Shown here: positions 49,263 to 62,800 of the stretch, piece by piece
Numbering within the stretch: the first letter of the stretch is position 1
Layout: each line of letters begins with the position of its first letter
NCBI GenBank assembly: GCA_023052935.1
Contig: CM041292.1
Location: 107,873,906 to 107,937,905 of the forward strand
DNA from: Piezodorus guildinii
Lineage: Eukaryota > Arthropoda > Insecta > Hemiptera > Pentatomidae
DNA length: 64,000 nucleotides
Direction of reading: 5' to 3'
The notes under the pieces: generated by a model
What the model saw: only the letters and a program-made list of their open reading frames with translations
Told to the model about the DNA's origin: nothing
Databases searched by the model: none
Translations under genes and position numbers: made by a program

Positions 49263-50544
49263 AAAAAAAAATTATACATTTATATACTAACAATACGTTT
49301 ATAATAAATGTATTAATTAAATTGGAGCGATCCTTCATAGTAGCGAGTTTACTGAATAACTACAATGCTAGTACCTACAGTTTTAATTTATTTAATTCAC
49401 AATGTTATAGTTAATTATAATATATTGATAACTGTCAAGATAATCCCTTCAGCATATCCTACAAACATTAAAAAAATATAAGAAATAAGGTTACAAAACT
49501 TTAATTAATTACAAAAGTTCTTACTGGACAAAATAAACTTTATGTAAAAAGATTAAATTTATTGGACAATTAAGTTAGGAGCATCAGACTAGACAATTTA
49601 ATTTTCCTCTAAAATAAACAAAATAATTCATGCATATACAACACCAATAAATAATACTGATTTAAAATTGTTTAATACATGAAAATTTCAACTACGAAAA
49701 AAATATTTTACGTGAGTAATGTTATTTTAGTTTTGTTTTTTCTTTATTTATTAGTTACTTTACTTTTTTTTTCCTTAACTTTTTTTTTTTGGAACATTTA
49801 AAAAATTAAGTTATCTGAATTCATGCTATTTAAGCATAAAGTTATTGTACTTAGACTAGTACCTGTACATAGTACACTTTTGCAGTGAAAGTATAAAACG
49901 TTTATTTGGTATTACTACTTGGTGTTACTTATATTACTGTTCCATAAAAGAAAGATCAAAACGACGTAAAAATATTCCCTTAAATGTCTTAGATCTATAA
50001 ACGATTGAGCAATTACTTGACTTTTAACTTCATAAAAGTGTTTCCATTCTTAATTAATGACTAACTTACAAAGTCAAAATTATTTACAAGGAAAAATATT
50101 TTATATGCACCCTGGTTACTGTTGCATGACCCGTGATTGAGGTATCTTCAGGTTAAACACTAGATGCACTAAGTTTATAGGAAGAGGAACCTTGGCTGAG
50201 TTGGTGCTGACTCATGACAGCCCATCACGTGATTGCCTGGATCGTTCATGTACTCAGTGGATGGCTTTCTATTTTTTACGTTCTAGAAACTGGGCCTCGT
50301 GTATCTTCTGATATATAAGGCAAATATTGTCCTGTTTACGCTTTGCTTGCACGTTTTTGATTGGTTGATTCGTGATATCAATCAGAAAGTAAATCTAATA
50401 GCTACGACAGAGAGTAATTGTGTCCTATGGCTTTGAGTTTTATTTATTCAACAGATCGATTTATACTATCGAACTTTTTCAAATGGTGTTCAACATTTTT
50501 TTTTTTTTTTTTTTTAATAGGCAATGGAAACATTATTTTCATAT

Positions 50545-51200
50545 TTATCACAGTCCCCCAGTATCCTTTAATAACATCACACTTAATCCTGTAGAACAAA
50601 CCCGATACCTAGGTCTCCATCTTGACCAGCGCCTTACTTGGAATCCAAACACACAAGACTTAAACGACAAGAAACAGCTCGAAGATACCGATTACTACAA
50701 CACCTACTTGACAAACGTTCAAAACTTCCAGTATATTATAAGAGACTCATTAACATCACTATTATCAGACCTATTTGAATATATGGAATCGAGGTTTGGG
50801 GCTCTACTAAACCATATAATTCCTCCTGCATCCAATCCTTACAATCTAAAATCCTTCGCGAAAGTCTGAATGCCCTTTATTTTGTCACAAATCAACTCCT
50901 CCATAATGACCTAAACAACCCATTTGTTGCAGACATAGCCCGTGATAGATATTTCTCTTTTCATTCTAAACTTCCCGCCCACATAAACCTACTTGTCCGT
51001 AAACTATGTTCCTTAGATATTCCTGATAACCCTCCGAGGCGATTGAGAGTTGGCCTCGGGACCTACTGCCTTAGTTTGTGATGTGCTACCACTGGGTAGT
51101 TCTTTCTCGAGACATTTTCATGACTTTTCTTCACTATGCATATTTACTCATTGGGTTGTATAATACAGTTGTAAATTACAATAAAAAAATAAAATATTTT
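50545..51200 (+). mobile_element. Jockey-type LINE, 5'-truncated, plus strand
   Basis: The only plus-strand member: VSFNNITLNPVEQTRYLGLH at about 50568, LDQRLTWNPN, then several frameshifts through SLQSKILRESLNALYFVTNQ to PPRRLR near 51035. The 3' UTR ends with TACAGTTGTAAATTACAATA and an A-rich tail near 51190. A 20-nt poly(T) tract (about 50492-50512) sits just upstream. Confidence 0.82.
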
Positions 51201-52071
51201 TCCCAGTAAGGCATTTGAAAACCCCCCATCAGTCTTTGATTTCTGGCAGCGAATTAACCCAGAATTCAACAATTTATAAAAAACTGACTTCTTTGTTCAT
51301 CAATACAATGAATACTATTTTCCATGCTTTGAAAGGGAAACATTTTTTAATTAAAGGCTATTATTCACAGCTGTAAAGCAGGGTTTATTATATGATTAGA
51401 TCGCTACAGTTAGTAATCTTCCAAAAAGATATTTCTGCTCTTATATTTTAAACGACCTTCGAAAAATAGCGTTTATAGCTAGCTATAAGTAATGAAACGA
51501 TTTATAAAAATAATACTGATAACTTGAATTCGAAAAGAAACTGTCATCATTTAAGATTTAACTCCCGATAATTACCAACAAGGAACTAGTAATGATCTCG
51601 AAACCTTTCAAGAACACTGGCGGTGAATCCACTTTTTAAATGTATTTTTAGCGAGAACCATGACTGAATACTAACTTATTATATCAATAATCCATTGCCA
51701 TAATTAGAGTCATCAACAACACTAAAAAAAAAAGTTTCAGAAGCCATTATCCGTGTACGATTTCTAACAGATTGAACAAATATAGTAATAATTTAGATAT
51801 TTCCAAAAACACCAAGAAGATAAGAAGTATATTAAAAAGCTATCTCAAAAGGTCTATTTTCGGAGTCACATTTGAGTTAGTTCTATTTTTCCTTCATATC
51901 CGTTCTTGAGTCCCTTTGGCCATAACTATACAAAATTTCGAATCATTTAATGAAGTTCATAATGTCTTTAAATTGATCTCAATTTTTTTTATCCAGAAAT
52001 ATTTTCGTCAAAATTTGATGTACTAAAATTATTTTTATATGGTGAATGCATAATTAGTTTTTCAAAAATCT

Positions 52072-52922
52072 GGTGCGCGCAACACACGACTTTCACTTAC
52101 CTCTGTTGTTAAAATCAATTGAAAAAAATTCAATCGAAAAAACGAAGGAATTAAATGATTTTTTAAGAGATGGAAAAAATGTCAACGAATTAATTAAATT
52201 GGATTTCGATAGAAACGTGTGTTTTATTAAATAATCAGTTAGTTTTTATCGGGTTTTTAACATTCCATTAACTTTCACCAATCCATTAACTTTCCAATAG
52301 CATATTATACATCTATATTAATGTTCTTATGTTCAAAATAAATTGTTTTTGCTTTTTTCCCTTTGGTTGGATGTCGAATTCGATCAACTTATATATTTAC
52401 TCCTCTTTTATCAATGCTAACAAGATGATACAGTTACTTTTTTTAGATCTACAAAAAAAGGTACCTTGGAGGAAGATATTTTAATATACCGGCATTTAAG
52501 CCCTGCCAGACTATTTCAATTAGAATGAAACCTACATAATATTAAAGCCTATTAAATTTTACATCGACATAGGGAGTTCAATCAAAATTGTTAAAGCTGT
52601 TTTTGAGATAATCGTAAAAAGGTGCAAAATGCATAGTATAAAGTGGCTCTTCTGTTTAGCTTGATGAAAAATAGATTTTGATGAAAAATTTGCTGTAACA
52701 TCTCGGGCGTATAGTTTTCTCAAATCTGAAATTTCAGTATTGTTGACCTTTCGTTTTTGAGCTGGATTTACTAAACATAAAGACCATTTGGAGAACCTGG
52801 GTCTTTGGTGGACTCAGGAGCACCTAAACGGGGTTCCGTTTCCGTGGAGAACTGGAATTAAAAAATTTTCACTATCGCAATAGTTACTCTTACTATATAT
52901 TTTATATAGAGTAAGTGAAAGC
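52072..52922 (+). repeat. Family X dispersed repeat, near-complete
   Basis: Begins GGTGCGCGCAACACACGACT and CTTTCACTTAC, ends GTAAGTGAAAG, so the ends carry a short inverted CTTTCACTTAC pair. Shares landmarks with 34636-35570: AAAAGGTGCAAAATGC, CATCTCGGGCGTAT, AAATTTCAGT. No long frame; probably a non-autonomous transposon of unknown type. Confidence 0.7.
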
Positions 52923-53092
52923 AAAAATGCATATTCATGTGAATTATCCCGATTTTTAGATTTACTGGACGAAATGTTTCACCCCCAACTTCGATCTCAC
53001 ATAATTGTTGACTATCAATCTGCAGTGAACTTTACATTAGCTATGGGAATATATAACAGGAGAAAAATTGATTATCTAAAAAATTAACAATT

Positions 53093-53124
<32 letters not shown>

Positions 53125-56100
53125 ATGCTCCTTAACTGCTAGTGTTTTTTTATCATCCGAGATAACGGTAAAAGCACAAGTGAGTAAAAAATTTTAACTT
53201 TTCATGAGGGGCAAACGTAAAAAAAAAAAAATTACTCCACCTTTTGCAACTTACCTCCTTTTTGCAAGGTGTATAAATACAAATAAATATTATTTATAAA
53301 CCTTGCTTTTTTTTAGCCAAATAAGTAAAACAATAATAATAAATAAGAGAACGAAGTTCTTAAGAAAGACTAAAAGTAATTTTACTAGTTCTTTTTTAAA
53401 CATAACCTCGACTCCTTTGAAGGACACAAAGCCAAAAATAAATATTAGAATAGATGTAATTAGGAAGTTTATTTTTAATAAATGGCCGGTTCCCAAATAT
53501 TATATTTATAAAATTCCATCACTTACCCCACACAACAAATAACTTTTATGAGGTTACGAATGTTAATTCAATTAATTATATTCTTATCTTGAGAAAGATA
53601 TATTGTGAAATAAAACCAGTAGGCCATGAATGTACTGTAGAAATATGAAATGACAAATTCAAAATACAGTTAAATATTTCCTATACACTTCAATTATTAA
53701 TTAAAATATGCAAATTATGTAGTAATGATTTACTAAGCTACCTTGACATGGGAGAACGTGCTTTATCGTACACTTCATTGTTTCGGTACTATTAAAGATT
53801 AAGCATTAATGTTTACTGTGATGATGTTACAAAAAATGGCTGACAATAATTTATTTATTAGCTTGTAATAATTAAAAAGGAAGATGGGTTAATAAACATT
53901 CGTAGAAGGTTGAATAAGTTCTACTACAAGCAGTGATATAATACTTTATTGAATACACATAAGTATTTTCTCTTCTGTTTAATCAATGCTGAAGTACTGG
54001 TGGTAAAGCTAGTTTTGTTTTAAATTATACTTTAAAATTATCTCTTACGAACGAAATGTGTTATTATTGTATTTTGGGAGTGAAGAAATAGTAAATATCT
54101 ATCAGCATTTTTTATTTCTGCTCCATTTCAAAAAGAGAAAATCCTTTTCACTCATAACGTGAATTGCTAGGTTATTGATAAGAAATCCGCCACCCTTAAA
54201 TGTTCCTTATCATCTTCAGGACGAGTGAAGGCCAGAACCATACAACATAATGGATCATTTCACAATCTAATATAATAAAACGTAGTGTCAAACTGTTACA
54301 TTGCAACAGTTTTAATTATTTCTTCTTAAATTTTCAGATGAACGAAATGATATTTAATCGTATCATTTTTCCTTCATTATTCAGTCAAAATGAAAGATAT
54401 GTTTTGGAAAGAAATGTACGCCTACTTTTCATTTGAGGGAAAAGACAATATTAGGCTTAAAAGGGAGTAACCCTTCAGTTAGTTGGCTAGGGACCAATGC
54501 TGCATTTGGATTCCAGTCGTCTTAAACAAACAGTGGGGTATTCCTCAAGCACACTTTTACAGCATAAACGAAATACAATTTTTTTTTACATTCTTACTAA
54601 TGGCTGTCATAAACTGTCTTACTAACTGGTTTACAGTTTTAGATTTAACAACGTATACAATTTTGATTTATTGACGAGCTCAAGAGAATCTTTCTTTTAT
54701 GTGCACTTAACTTAAAGAAACGAGAAGATAATTAGGTATTTAAATGTTTACAAACTCGATGCACAATAGCTCCTACTGATAAATATTTTTTCTTTTTTCG
54801 CTCCTATCCCATATATCTCTGCAAAAATACTGGTCAATTAATGCGTATTTTAATTTAAAGGATATAAACTATAAAAACAAATATAATGATAAAGAAATAT
54901 TCTTATATTGATTGCTTCCAAAATAATTCATAACCTACAGGATTTTTACCAAAAGAGCCCGGTCAAAATAGTAAAGTATCGTTATCACGAATTCTGATTC
55001 GAGGTTCTGTTGCTTTCATAAAATGCCGTATTGCGGATTCAACCAAGACAACTTCACAATTTAATCTTGTCAGAAGAGGTATTCCTACAGTTTATTTTAT
55101 GACAAGCAACTGGTAGTTGTAAACATATATCTTGCCGGTAATGATGCTGGAAAGAATCATTTAAGCATTACCCATCACGACCTATCAGAGAGTGCGCAAG
55201 AATTTTGTTAGGGAGGGATCAAATGAGGTTGAAAGGGAGATGGAGTAAAAGAGTTGAAAATTAGTTGCTCAAATACTGCCTATATGCATATAAATTAGAA
55301 AATTAAGTACGTACACATGTGTATGGAAATAACTGCAGTCTAACCACACCTATTACCCTATTTCCTTAATTCATTGTAATTTTTCCCAACGATTAAATAA
55401 GGAGGGGAAGGGAGGAGAGCGCAGCATTATTTATCTAAACAAATTATGTTATACAGAAATAATTTATATGGTAATGGTAGAACAACGTTTGCTGGGTCAG
55501 ATAGTAATACAGTAGTTTTCTAAAAACCGAGCTATTTGGTGAAACGGACAGCAGAAATATCAATAACAGACATGGAATCTATTACCATTAATCTTTTATT
55601 TATTTATATATTTTTCCGAAGAACTTTCACCAATATTTTTCCACACTATATTATATAATGTTTCAAAAAATAAAAGATTTATAAAATCCAAATGATATTA
55701 AAATCTATATGTAAGTACTCTTCACTTATTGTATTTTTATTACCTACCTACAGACGAATTTTATTCATGTGTAGGCATATATCGCGTTATTGTCCATACT
55801 TCAAGGTTTACATGTAAGTATTAATTTAACTTATTGTTTTCCTTAACAATACTAAAATAAAACATTTCTACCTTCTAAACAATATGTATCTTCCCTGATT
55901 TTACAACTTTCTTTTTATTTATTTATATTTTTTCAATCCACATAATAAGAAATAGTACCCGTAAACCACATTCACAACTTTTATTAAATAGATAGTGATT
56001 TCTTTTTCATGCGCCTCTAGGATTAGTCGTCAGAGCACGGCTCACCATTCATTCCATTCAACATGAACAAAATTTGTGAGAACAACAATAAATTGTTGCT

Positions 56101-57605
56101 CCCCATTATAATTATTTTATCCCAGAACTATTGAACATTTTCCGCAAAATGCTGCTTTCGGCTCACTTCGCGCCAGGTTCTGCAGAGACCCTTTCTCGTT
56201 CAGTGCCTGACCCGGACCGGGATCAATATTTCCCATAAGCCTGGCTAAAATGCAGGCACACACTTCCGTCCTTTTAATTCCAACACATATACAGCATGCG
56301 TGCATTTTTTAAGTTTAATTTCAATCTATTTTAGCAATTTTGCGAAACTGCGAGGTGACGGATCAAATTTAAAAGATGGATTCGTGCAAATAAGCATTGC
56401 TCAAAAAGATTTTTTTTATTGTTTCTCACTATCGATAAGGTCTTTTCAATTATGTTTACTGTTTATTAGCAAGACGTTCAATACTAAGGCTTGACGAAAA
56501 ATATTATAGCCCTGTTATAAAATAATTTTAACTCATGCCCTCCAGTCTTATTATTCAATTTATGTCCAATGCATCTAAATATGCCAATTAAATTTTCAAT
56601 TTAACAAAAAATCGAATGTATAACTAAAACCTCCATGTTAAATTACGCCACTAGTTTTTCACAGAAATGGTGGGAAGCAGCACGTTACTCGACAAACTTA
56701 TTGATCCGTGCAGTACTCCTACTGGAAAAAAAAAAACGTTTATCTGTAACTATTAATATAACGGCAACATCATTCATTACCTCCCTACTCATTCTGTGTG
56801 CTTTGAATATCAGATTCAAATTTATTTCTACAAAATAATTTACTAAAGCCTGCTGAAACTTTCAATTATAATTAAACTAGCTGTAACCGCGGCTTTGCTC
56901 GCGATCATTTCATTTTTGTTGGCCTAAGTCTATTATGTACGTTTTGTAATGTAAAATTAACTTATACCCTATGGGTTAAGCATTTAATCTTTCAACAATT
57001 TTTATGTACAATGTTTAAAAGTTAATATTTTGAGCTCTTTTCAATTAAATTTAATTTATTGATTCCCCTGATTTTATTCTGCAAAATTTTAGAATTAAAA
57101 AAAGTAGAATAGCAGCAGAAGAGGGCATACCCTTAATAGCATGTACCTTATAGTTTTTAAATACACCATGTTAATTGATCTAACATATCATATTGTTTGA
57201 AGTTGCCACATAAATATTATATTGTTTCTTGTAAAGTGAAGGACTGCCTAAACATTTTTTTTTTTAACAAATAAAATAACAATAAAAGAAAACATTGCAT
57301 CCCACTCATAATTATCCATTTTAAATATGCAATTTTATTTTCTGATGTGTTTTCACTTTCACACATACCTTTTTGATGGATTTTGTCTTTTGGACAACAC
57401 ACCTAAAATGTGTATTTCAGTGACAAATACATATACACAAACAAAAACATAAACAGCAACAGTGAAACATAGCTCAGCATATAATTCACATTGAATTATA
57501 TTTAATATTTTTATCCATTAATAGAGGTGTTTTGCCTCTTAATATTGTTAGATAATATTTATGGTCAAACAAACATCATTAGATTTAAAAAACTATTTGT
57601 TTCAG
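52923..57605. other. Upstream region of TP53INP/DOR
   Basis: Mostly AT-rich with no coding signal. 56150-56290 is a compact GC-richer patch (CACTTCGCGCCAGG, CCTGACCCGGACCGGG) 1.3 kb before the first coding exon, a possible 5' exon or promoter remnant, but no splice donor can be tied to it. The RTE-like fragment at 56877 lies between. Confidence 0.35.
56877..56960 (+). repeat. Retroelement fragment (RTE-like)
   Basis: Contains CTAGCTGTAACCGCGGCTTT followed by GCTCGCG, a phrase typical of RTE-related and SINE ends in many arthropods. Short and isolated; boundaries uncertain. Confidence 0.4.
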
Positions 57606-57744
57606 AAATCCGGAAAAAAGATGCTAAGCAATATAGCAAGTTACCTTTTGGGCTTTGGAGGTAGCCCAGCCACAGAGGAACCTGAAATGAAGGTGACAGC
57701 AGTTGAAGCTGAGGAGGATGACTGGCTAGTTGTCAACACTGTTC
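57606..57744 (+). other. DOR: TP53INP/DOR first coding exon
   Basis: A pyrimidine-leaning tract ending TTTGTTTCAG at 57605 is a plausible acceptor, so a non-coding 5' exon probably lies upstream and this exon opens with 15 nt of 5' UTR before the ATG at 57621 (context AAAAAG-ATG). The donor is GTGAGT at 57745. The exon ends in phase 1, splitting the proline codon at residue 42. It carries the N-terminus and the LC3-interacting motif. Confidence 0.8.
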
Positions 57745-59802
57745 GTGAGTATTCTTGTATATTTTTACCACTTTATTCAATGAATCTTCATAATATGAAA
57801 CTACAAAAGATTTTATTCATCATAAAATTGGATCAAGTTTAAGCACTGAGACAACAAATATGATCAAGCAAAGGACTGTGCCAAATGGCTAGTTAGCTAT
57901 ATTTTCAGTTTAATTGCCATTTATTTTCAATGGAAAGTTGTATTTTTATGAAATGATCTGAAAGCAGAACTTGCAAAACAGATTATAAGTGATGCATTTA
58001 ACATTACATAATTTTATGAAGGATAAGATGGTTAGGGTGGCAGTAAAAAGATATGTGACAATAGTTAATAACTATTTAATTTAAATATGTATTTCTGTTA
58101 CATATACATATTTACAAAAAAAAAAAAAAACCACAAACAATAAATAGTTTTTCACTATTTTCTCAACTTTTACACCCACCCAAACTATATAATCCTTCAT
58201 ATTAATTTCATGGTCAACAATTTAATATTCATTAAAAATTTTTAATAATATTTATCTTTTATTTCTAGCCCGAAGTGGAACTCATAGCCGGTCTTCCTCA
58301 CTAGATTCTGCAGTCGAAGAGTCATGGTTTGTAACCCCTCCGCCATGTTTCACCTCTACGGGACCAGTAACAGTAGAAACGTCACCGCTGGAAAACCTAC
58401 TGATTGAACATCCCAGCATGTCAGTCTACAGGCGAGCACCTGGAGTGACAACGAACCCCAGCCCACCAACTCCTCCTCCATCTCCACCACAACCAGCTGT
58501 CCGCCCACCACTGCGACCAGCTCCAGTCAATACCCCAACCACACTTCCACCACCACCATGCCTCCTCAAGAAAGCTCAAAAGGTACTGTCCCTTCTAATT
58601 CCAACTTAGAATTGGAGAATAAAATTTAGAATTTTCATTTATAATAAGTTAAACCAAGCTTCCTTTCACAAATAAAAGCTACTGCTGACTTCAAAGAATG
58701 GCCTTCAAATCTGACCGTTAAAAATTTGACACAAATCTAAATGATATTATTTTACATCCAAGTTCAGCCTCAAAATTATGTTCAGTGATTACTGTTTTGT
58801 TAAAACCATATATTTTAACTATCCTGAATTGGATAATTAAAATTCACTTTTAAAAAATTACATGAGAGAATGGCATTAATGCCTTTTACGACAACTGATC
58901 ATTTCTGTGGGAGAAGTATTTTTACCATTTATATAGATGATGGTTATCGTCAATTAAAGTATAAGTCACGGCGCCCTGCATGTAATGTGGTGATATTTAT
59001 ATAATCCTATTAGCTTTGGTTCAAGAATTTAGGAGTATTAAAATCTTTCTCATTGCATTGAAGGACTTAATTCAGAGTAGTTACAACCATGATTAAAAGA
59101 GTTTTGTGTAGACCATGACAGATCAAGACTAGCAGTCTTATTGAAACAAATAATTTCTACCATTCGAAGGAGATTATCTTAGAACAAAACTATGAGTTGT
59201 AACATTAATTTTCTCAAAATGTCATAATTCCTTTTAAAAAAATATATATATTAAATTCTTTGCCATTTGAGTTGTCTCAATTAGCTTAAGAGCCTTACAT
59301 ATCTGGATGGTAATAGTTAAATACAAGATAATCTCTTGAACAAAAAAAATTGGTCACACATTCAAAGGCCAAACTCAAATTTACTTAACTCTGAATAACT
59401 GCCTTCAAAACTACCCAATTTGTACTTTAATAAGATAATATAGGTGAATAGAATATTGTTTTTTCTCATTAATTTTGTGTTTTGGGCATATGTAGCCATA
59501 ACATTATGTCAAATTTGATGTTATTCTTAGGGGAATTAATCCCAGAATAGAGTTTTTTTTTCCTTCTTCTTCTATAGGTCATCTAGATAATTTATTTATT
59601 TAATTATTTTGTTTATACATATGAATTAATAAGTTTTCTTTCATTCCAGGCTCAAATAATAAAAGAAAACCAAATGATACAAACTAAAAACTTGGAGCGT
59701 GGAAACAAAACAAGAGAAGTTAATAAACGAAACAAAAAGCCTCGCCGTTCAGACCGCCAAAAAAATCATTCTGGAGTCAATAACAACCGTAAATGCTACT
59801 AG
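57621..59802 (+). CDS. DOR: TP53INP1/2 (DOR) family autophagy and nuclear co-regulator, three coding exons
   Basis: Joined exons 57621-57744, 58269-58582 and 59650-59802 encode 196 residues. Family members shuttle between nucleus, where they act as transcriptional co-regulators, and cytoplasm, where they bind LC3/GABARAP proteins and promote autophagosome formation. What I see: a hydrophobic start (MLSNIASYLLGFGG); an acidic LC3-interacting motif, EEDDWLVV, at residues 31-38 with core W35-x-x-V38; a conserved block at 58-95 including EESWFVTPPPCF, then SPLENLLIEHPSMSVY; a proline-rich linker at about 99-139; and a very basic C-terminus (about 163-187) resembling the family's nuclear or nucleolar signal. 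The start at 57621 matches the family N-terminus; an in-frame ATG at 57561 lies before a probable splice acceptor. Human homologues run to roughly 220-240 residues, so this is slightly short. The symbol follows Drosophila; orthology is inferred from the motifs. Confidence 0.95.
58269..58582 (+). other. DOR: TP53INP/DOR second coding exon
   Basis: The acceptor is TTATTTCTAG ending at 58268 and the donor is GTACTG at 58583. The 314 nt restore the frame from exon 1 and finish in phase 0. Encodes residues 42-146: the serine-rich lead-in, the signature WFVTPPPCF block, LENLLIEHPSM and the proline-rich linker. Local GC is clearly above the surrounding DNA, as expected of constrained coding sequence. 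Confidence 0.92.
59650..59802 (+). other. DOR: TP53INP/DOR last coding exon
   Basis: The acceptor is TTTCATTCCAG ending at 59649. The reading frame continues in phase 0 for 50 codons (residues 147-196) to TAG at 59800-59802. The peptide is rich in K, R and N, including NKRNKKPRRSDRQK, consistent with a nuclear or nucleolar targeting segment. It diverges from vertebrate C-termini but is basic like them. The intron before it is about 1.07 kb. Confidence 0.85.
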
Positions 59803-62800
59803 TCATCTCCGTCCAGCAACAGCCAACACAGACTGCACACAGTACTAACATAGCACACTCATATAGCTTTTTAATCACTGCCTTGTTCAGCTGGTCGATG
59901 GTATTTAAAAAAATATATAATGATAAAAATAAGTATTTTAATGAGGCTTCCTCTTAAGACTTGTTTCAACTAAAAAAAAAAAAAAATTCTATTTAGAACT
60001 TAGTGTAAGATATTTATTGTTAAGATAGTAAGATAAAAAAAAAAAAAATTCGAATGACAAAAAAGTCTGTATTAATATTTGTTCTATCAGACTGTCATTG
60101 ATCTTAGCTCTACATGTGAAATTATATATAATCCTCTATTTACTGGGGCATTCAATATTTGATTATAATAATCAATTTGTATATAAACTTATATTCGAGA
60201 AATTTAGAAATCGCTGCATATCTGTTTTAAGAAAGAGTACCAATTGTCTTATACAATAATAATTATTCAGAAATATAAAAGGATCTTTTTAGTATCCCAC
60301 AGTCTTTCATTTCAGTTCAAATATAAAATATTGTTAAGAGATAAGAAAAATAATTACATAAAATGTAAACAAACAATTTAGGAAATTTATTTAATCTTAT
60401 TTGTTTAATCATTGATGTTACTAAATATATATATTTTTTTAATGTTTATTTTATATCTTATTTTTATTTTATTTTGGCAAAAATGTAAATAATGTTTACT
60501 TTCTTTAGTTAGTTAAATATATTTTTAAGTCAACATTAAAATCTTAGTTTAATTTGAACTAATCATATTCAGGGAATCAACATAAAATTGATAAGCCGAT
60601 AAACTAAAATTCACAAGTGCCTTGAAAGGCAAATTTAACCAGAGTTAAGTTATGATGAAATTCAGATAGCATTAAAAAATTCTGCCTAAATATTCTATTA
60701 TAAATTTATGTGTACCAGAGGTGTTCAATTTGTTCCATAATATATATTTATTTTTAGATATTCAAGCAATACTCCAATTATAGGGAAAAAGGGATGTTAT
60801 ATTAGTCCCATAAAACATGATTTATTCTCATTATAAAAGTTATTAAAAATCACCCATCATTTGTATGAATTTTGTCGACAATAATGTTAACTTCATTAAA
60901 AAAGGAAGGTTTGTTTTGTTTTCTTATTTTCCAAAACATGGAATCAGGGTATAGAATTATGTGATTCTTCAAAATAATTATGAAATGGCTAATCACAATT
61001 CAAAATTAAATTAATGAAATACCTAATATCCTTGGTTCAATATACTAAATATTGACATTAATATATAAAAGTAATAAATAGCAAGCAACGTGAAAGATGT
61101 AAACTAACATGTTAAGCTGACAAGAGTTGAATATCTTTATTTAAGAATGTAACAAATTTTATAAGTAAGGAGAGATGAATGCCTGTATTTATGTGTGTTG
61201 TGATGATAGCTTTTATTTGTGTAAATTTTTGGAAACTGTGGAAATGTTGGTTGTTCAGGTATAAAGCACAGGAAATATTAAAATTTGTTCCTTTAAAATC
61301 AGTAACTCTGAAAAGACACAAGTAAATTTTATTGAAAGTAATTCACTAAAACATATCACTGTTCCTCAAAAAAAAAATATATATATAAAAAAAAATATAT
61401 ATATATATAATTTTTTTTTGTTTTAATTACTTTTTTCAAGTTATCTAAAACCAAATTATAAGAAGCATAAAGGCTTAATGAGGTGTATAGATGACTCCAT
61501 TTATCTATACAAAGACGGTATCATCACGTTGATTTTTAGTCTGAATCAATAATATTAAAAATGGAAACATATCAAACCTGAAGAAAACACTAATAAACAA
61601 AAGTTATTTTAAAAATAATGTGCATTAAACCAGAGCAACTGACAAGACAATTCTGCCAACATCAGATGATCTCATAGTTTATACACCATTTCATAAGGTT
61701 CTTTTGATGTAAATTGATTACTGAATTACCTGATTAATTATAACTGTAAATAATTGCCCTGAGTGTATGCTTCAGTGTACTACGTTACACAAAACTTTAT
61801 AATTAGGAATTCTATGATCTACATTAAATTTTAATTGATTGCATATGAACATTAAAAAAAATTATAAAAGTTAAAGTTTTAACTTTTTAAATATATTAAA
61901 TAAATTAGAATATAGTTTTAATAATTGTTCAGAGTGTTTCTTTAGTATGGATAAAAAAATGTTACTAGTAATAATGAAAATAGTTCACCAAGTCAATTTT
62001 ATAGCTGATATGTGTGCTGTGGAATACATATGTTTCAGTTTTAAGAAAGTGAAAACTCTTGTTTGAGATGAAAATATAATTAATAAAGGAATGGTTAAAC
62101 TACTCATTTGTGTTCATCTAACCTCTATATGAATTTCATTCAATAAATTAAATTAGGGCTACATAGGGAACCCTCTGATTATATGCATGAGAAAGCTAAT
62201 AAGTCACAATGGCATAAGACTTGAATAAACATTTATAAAATAATACAACTCAATCATCTAATCTTTTCAATAGACATTAAGGTTTCAATATAGGTTTTAA
62301 AGATAAACTTTTCAAAGCCTATGAAGGATCTCTAAACATCTCAACTACTGATTTTTTGTCAACAGATAAAAAAACCGTCAGACACAAACTTTGTGGAAGA
62401 AAGGTCACATAACTATTTCCAACTTGTCCTGCAATTTCTGATACTCCCACATGCCAAATAGTCAGTAAGAATATTAAAAAAAAAAAAGTTCTAATCATAA
62501 GTAATTATAACAATAAAGGCATAGTAAAAGGACATCTCCATAATGAAATTTCATTGATAGGAAATTCATCTTTAATATTAATTATTTTTTCAAACTTGAA
62601 TTATTATAAACAAATGTTTACCACAATCGCCCAACTTGTTCCATTTAATAAAGATTACAAATACTAATAAAATACTTATAAAAAGCATAATTTTGCATAA
62701 ACTAAAAACAGAAACCAGCTCATTTAATATAATATGTAATTGATTAATTTCAAAATTAAATAGTTAATAGAATGCCTATTCAATGAAGGATGAGATAGTT

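Noticed and set aside
53290..53542. Overlapping 68- and 79-codon frames on both strands
   Set aside because: Low-complexity AT-rich peptides (I, F, K, N), no homology signature, no splice or promoter context.
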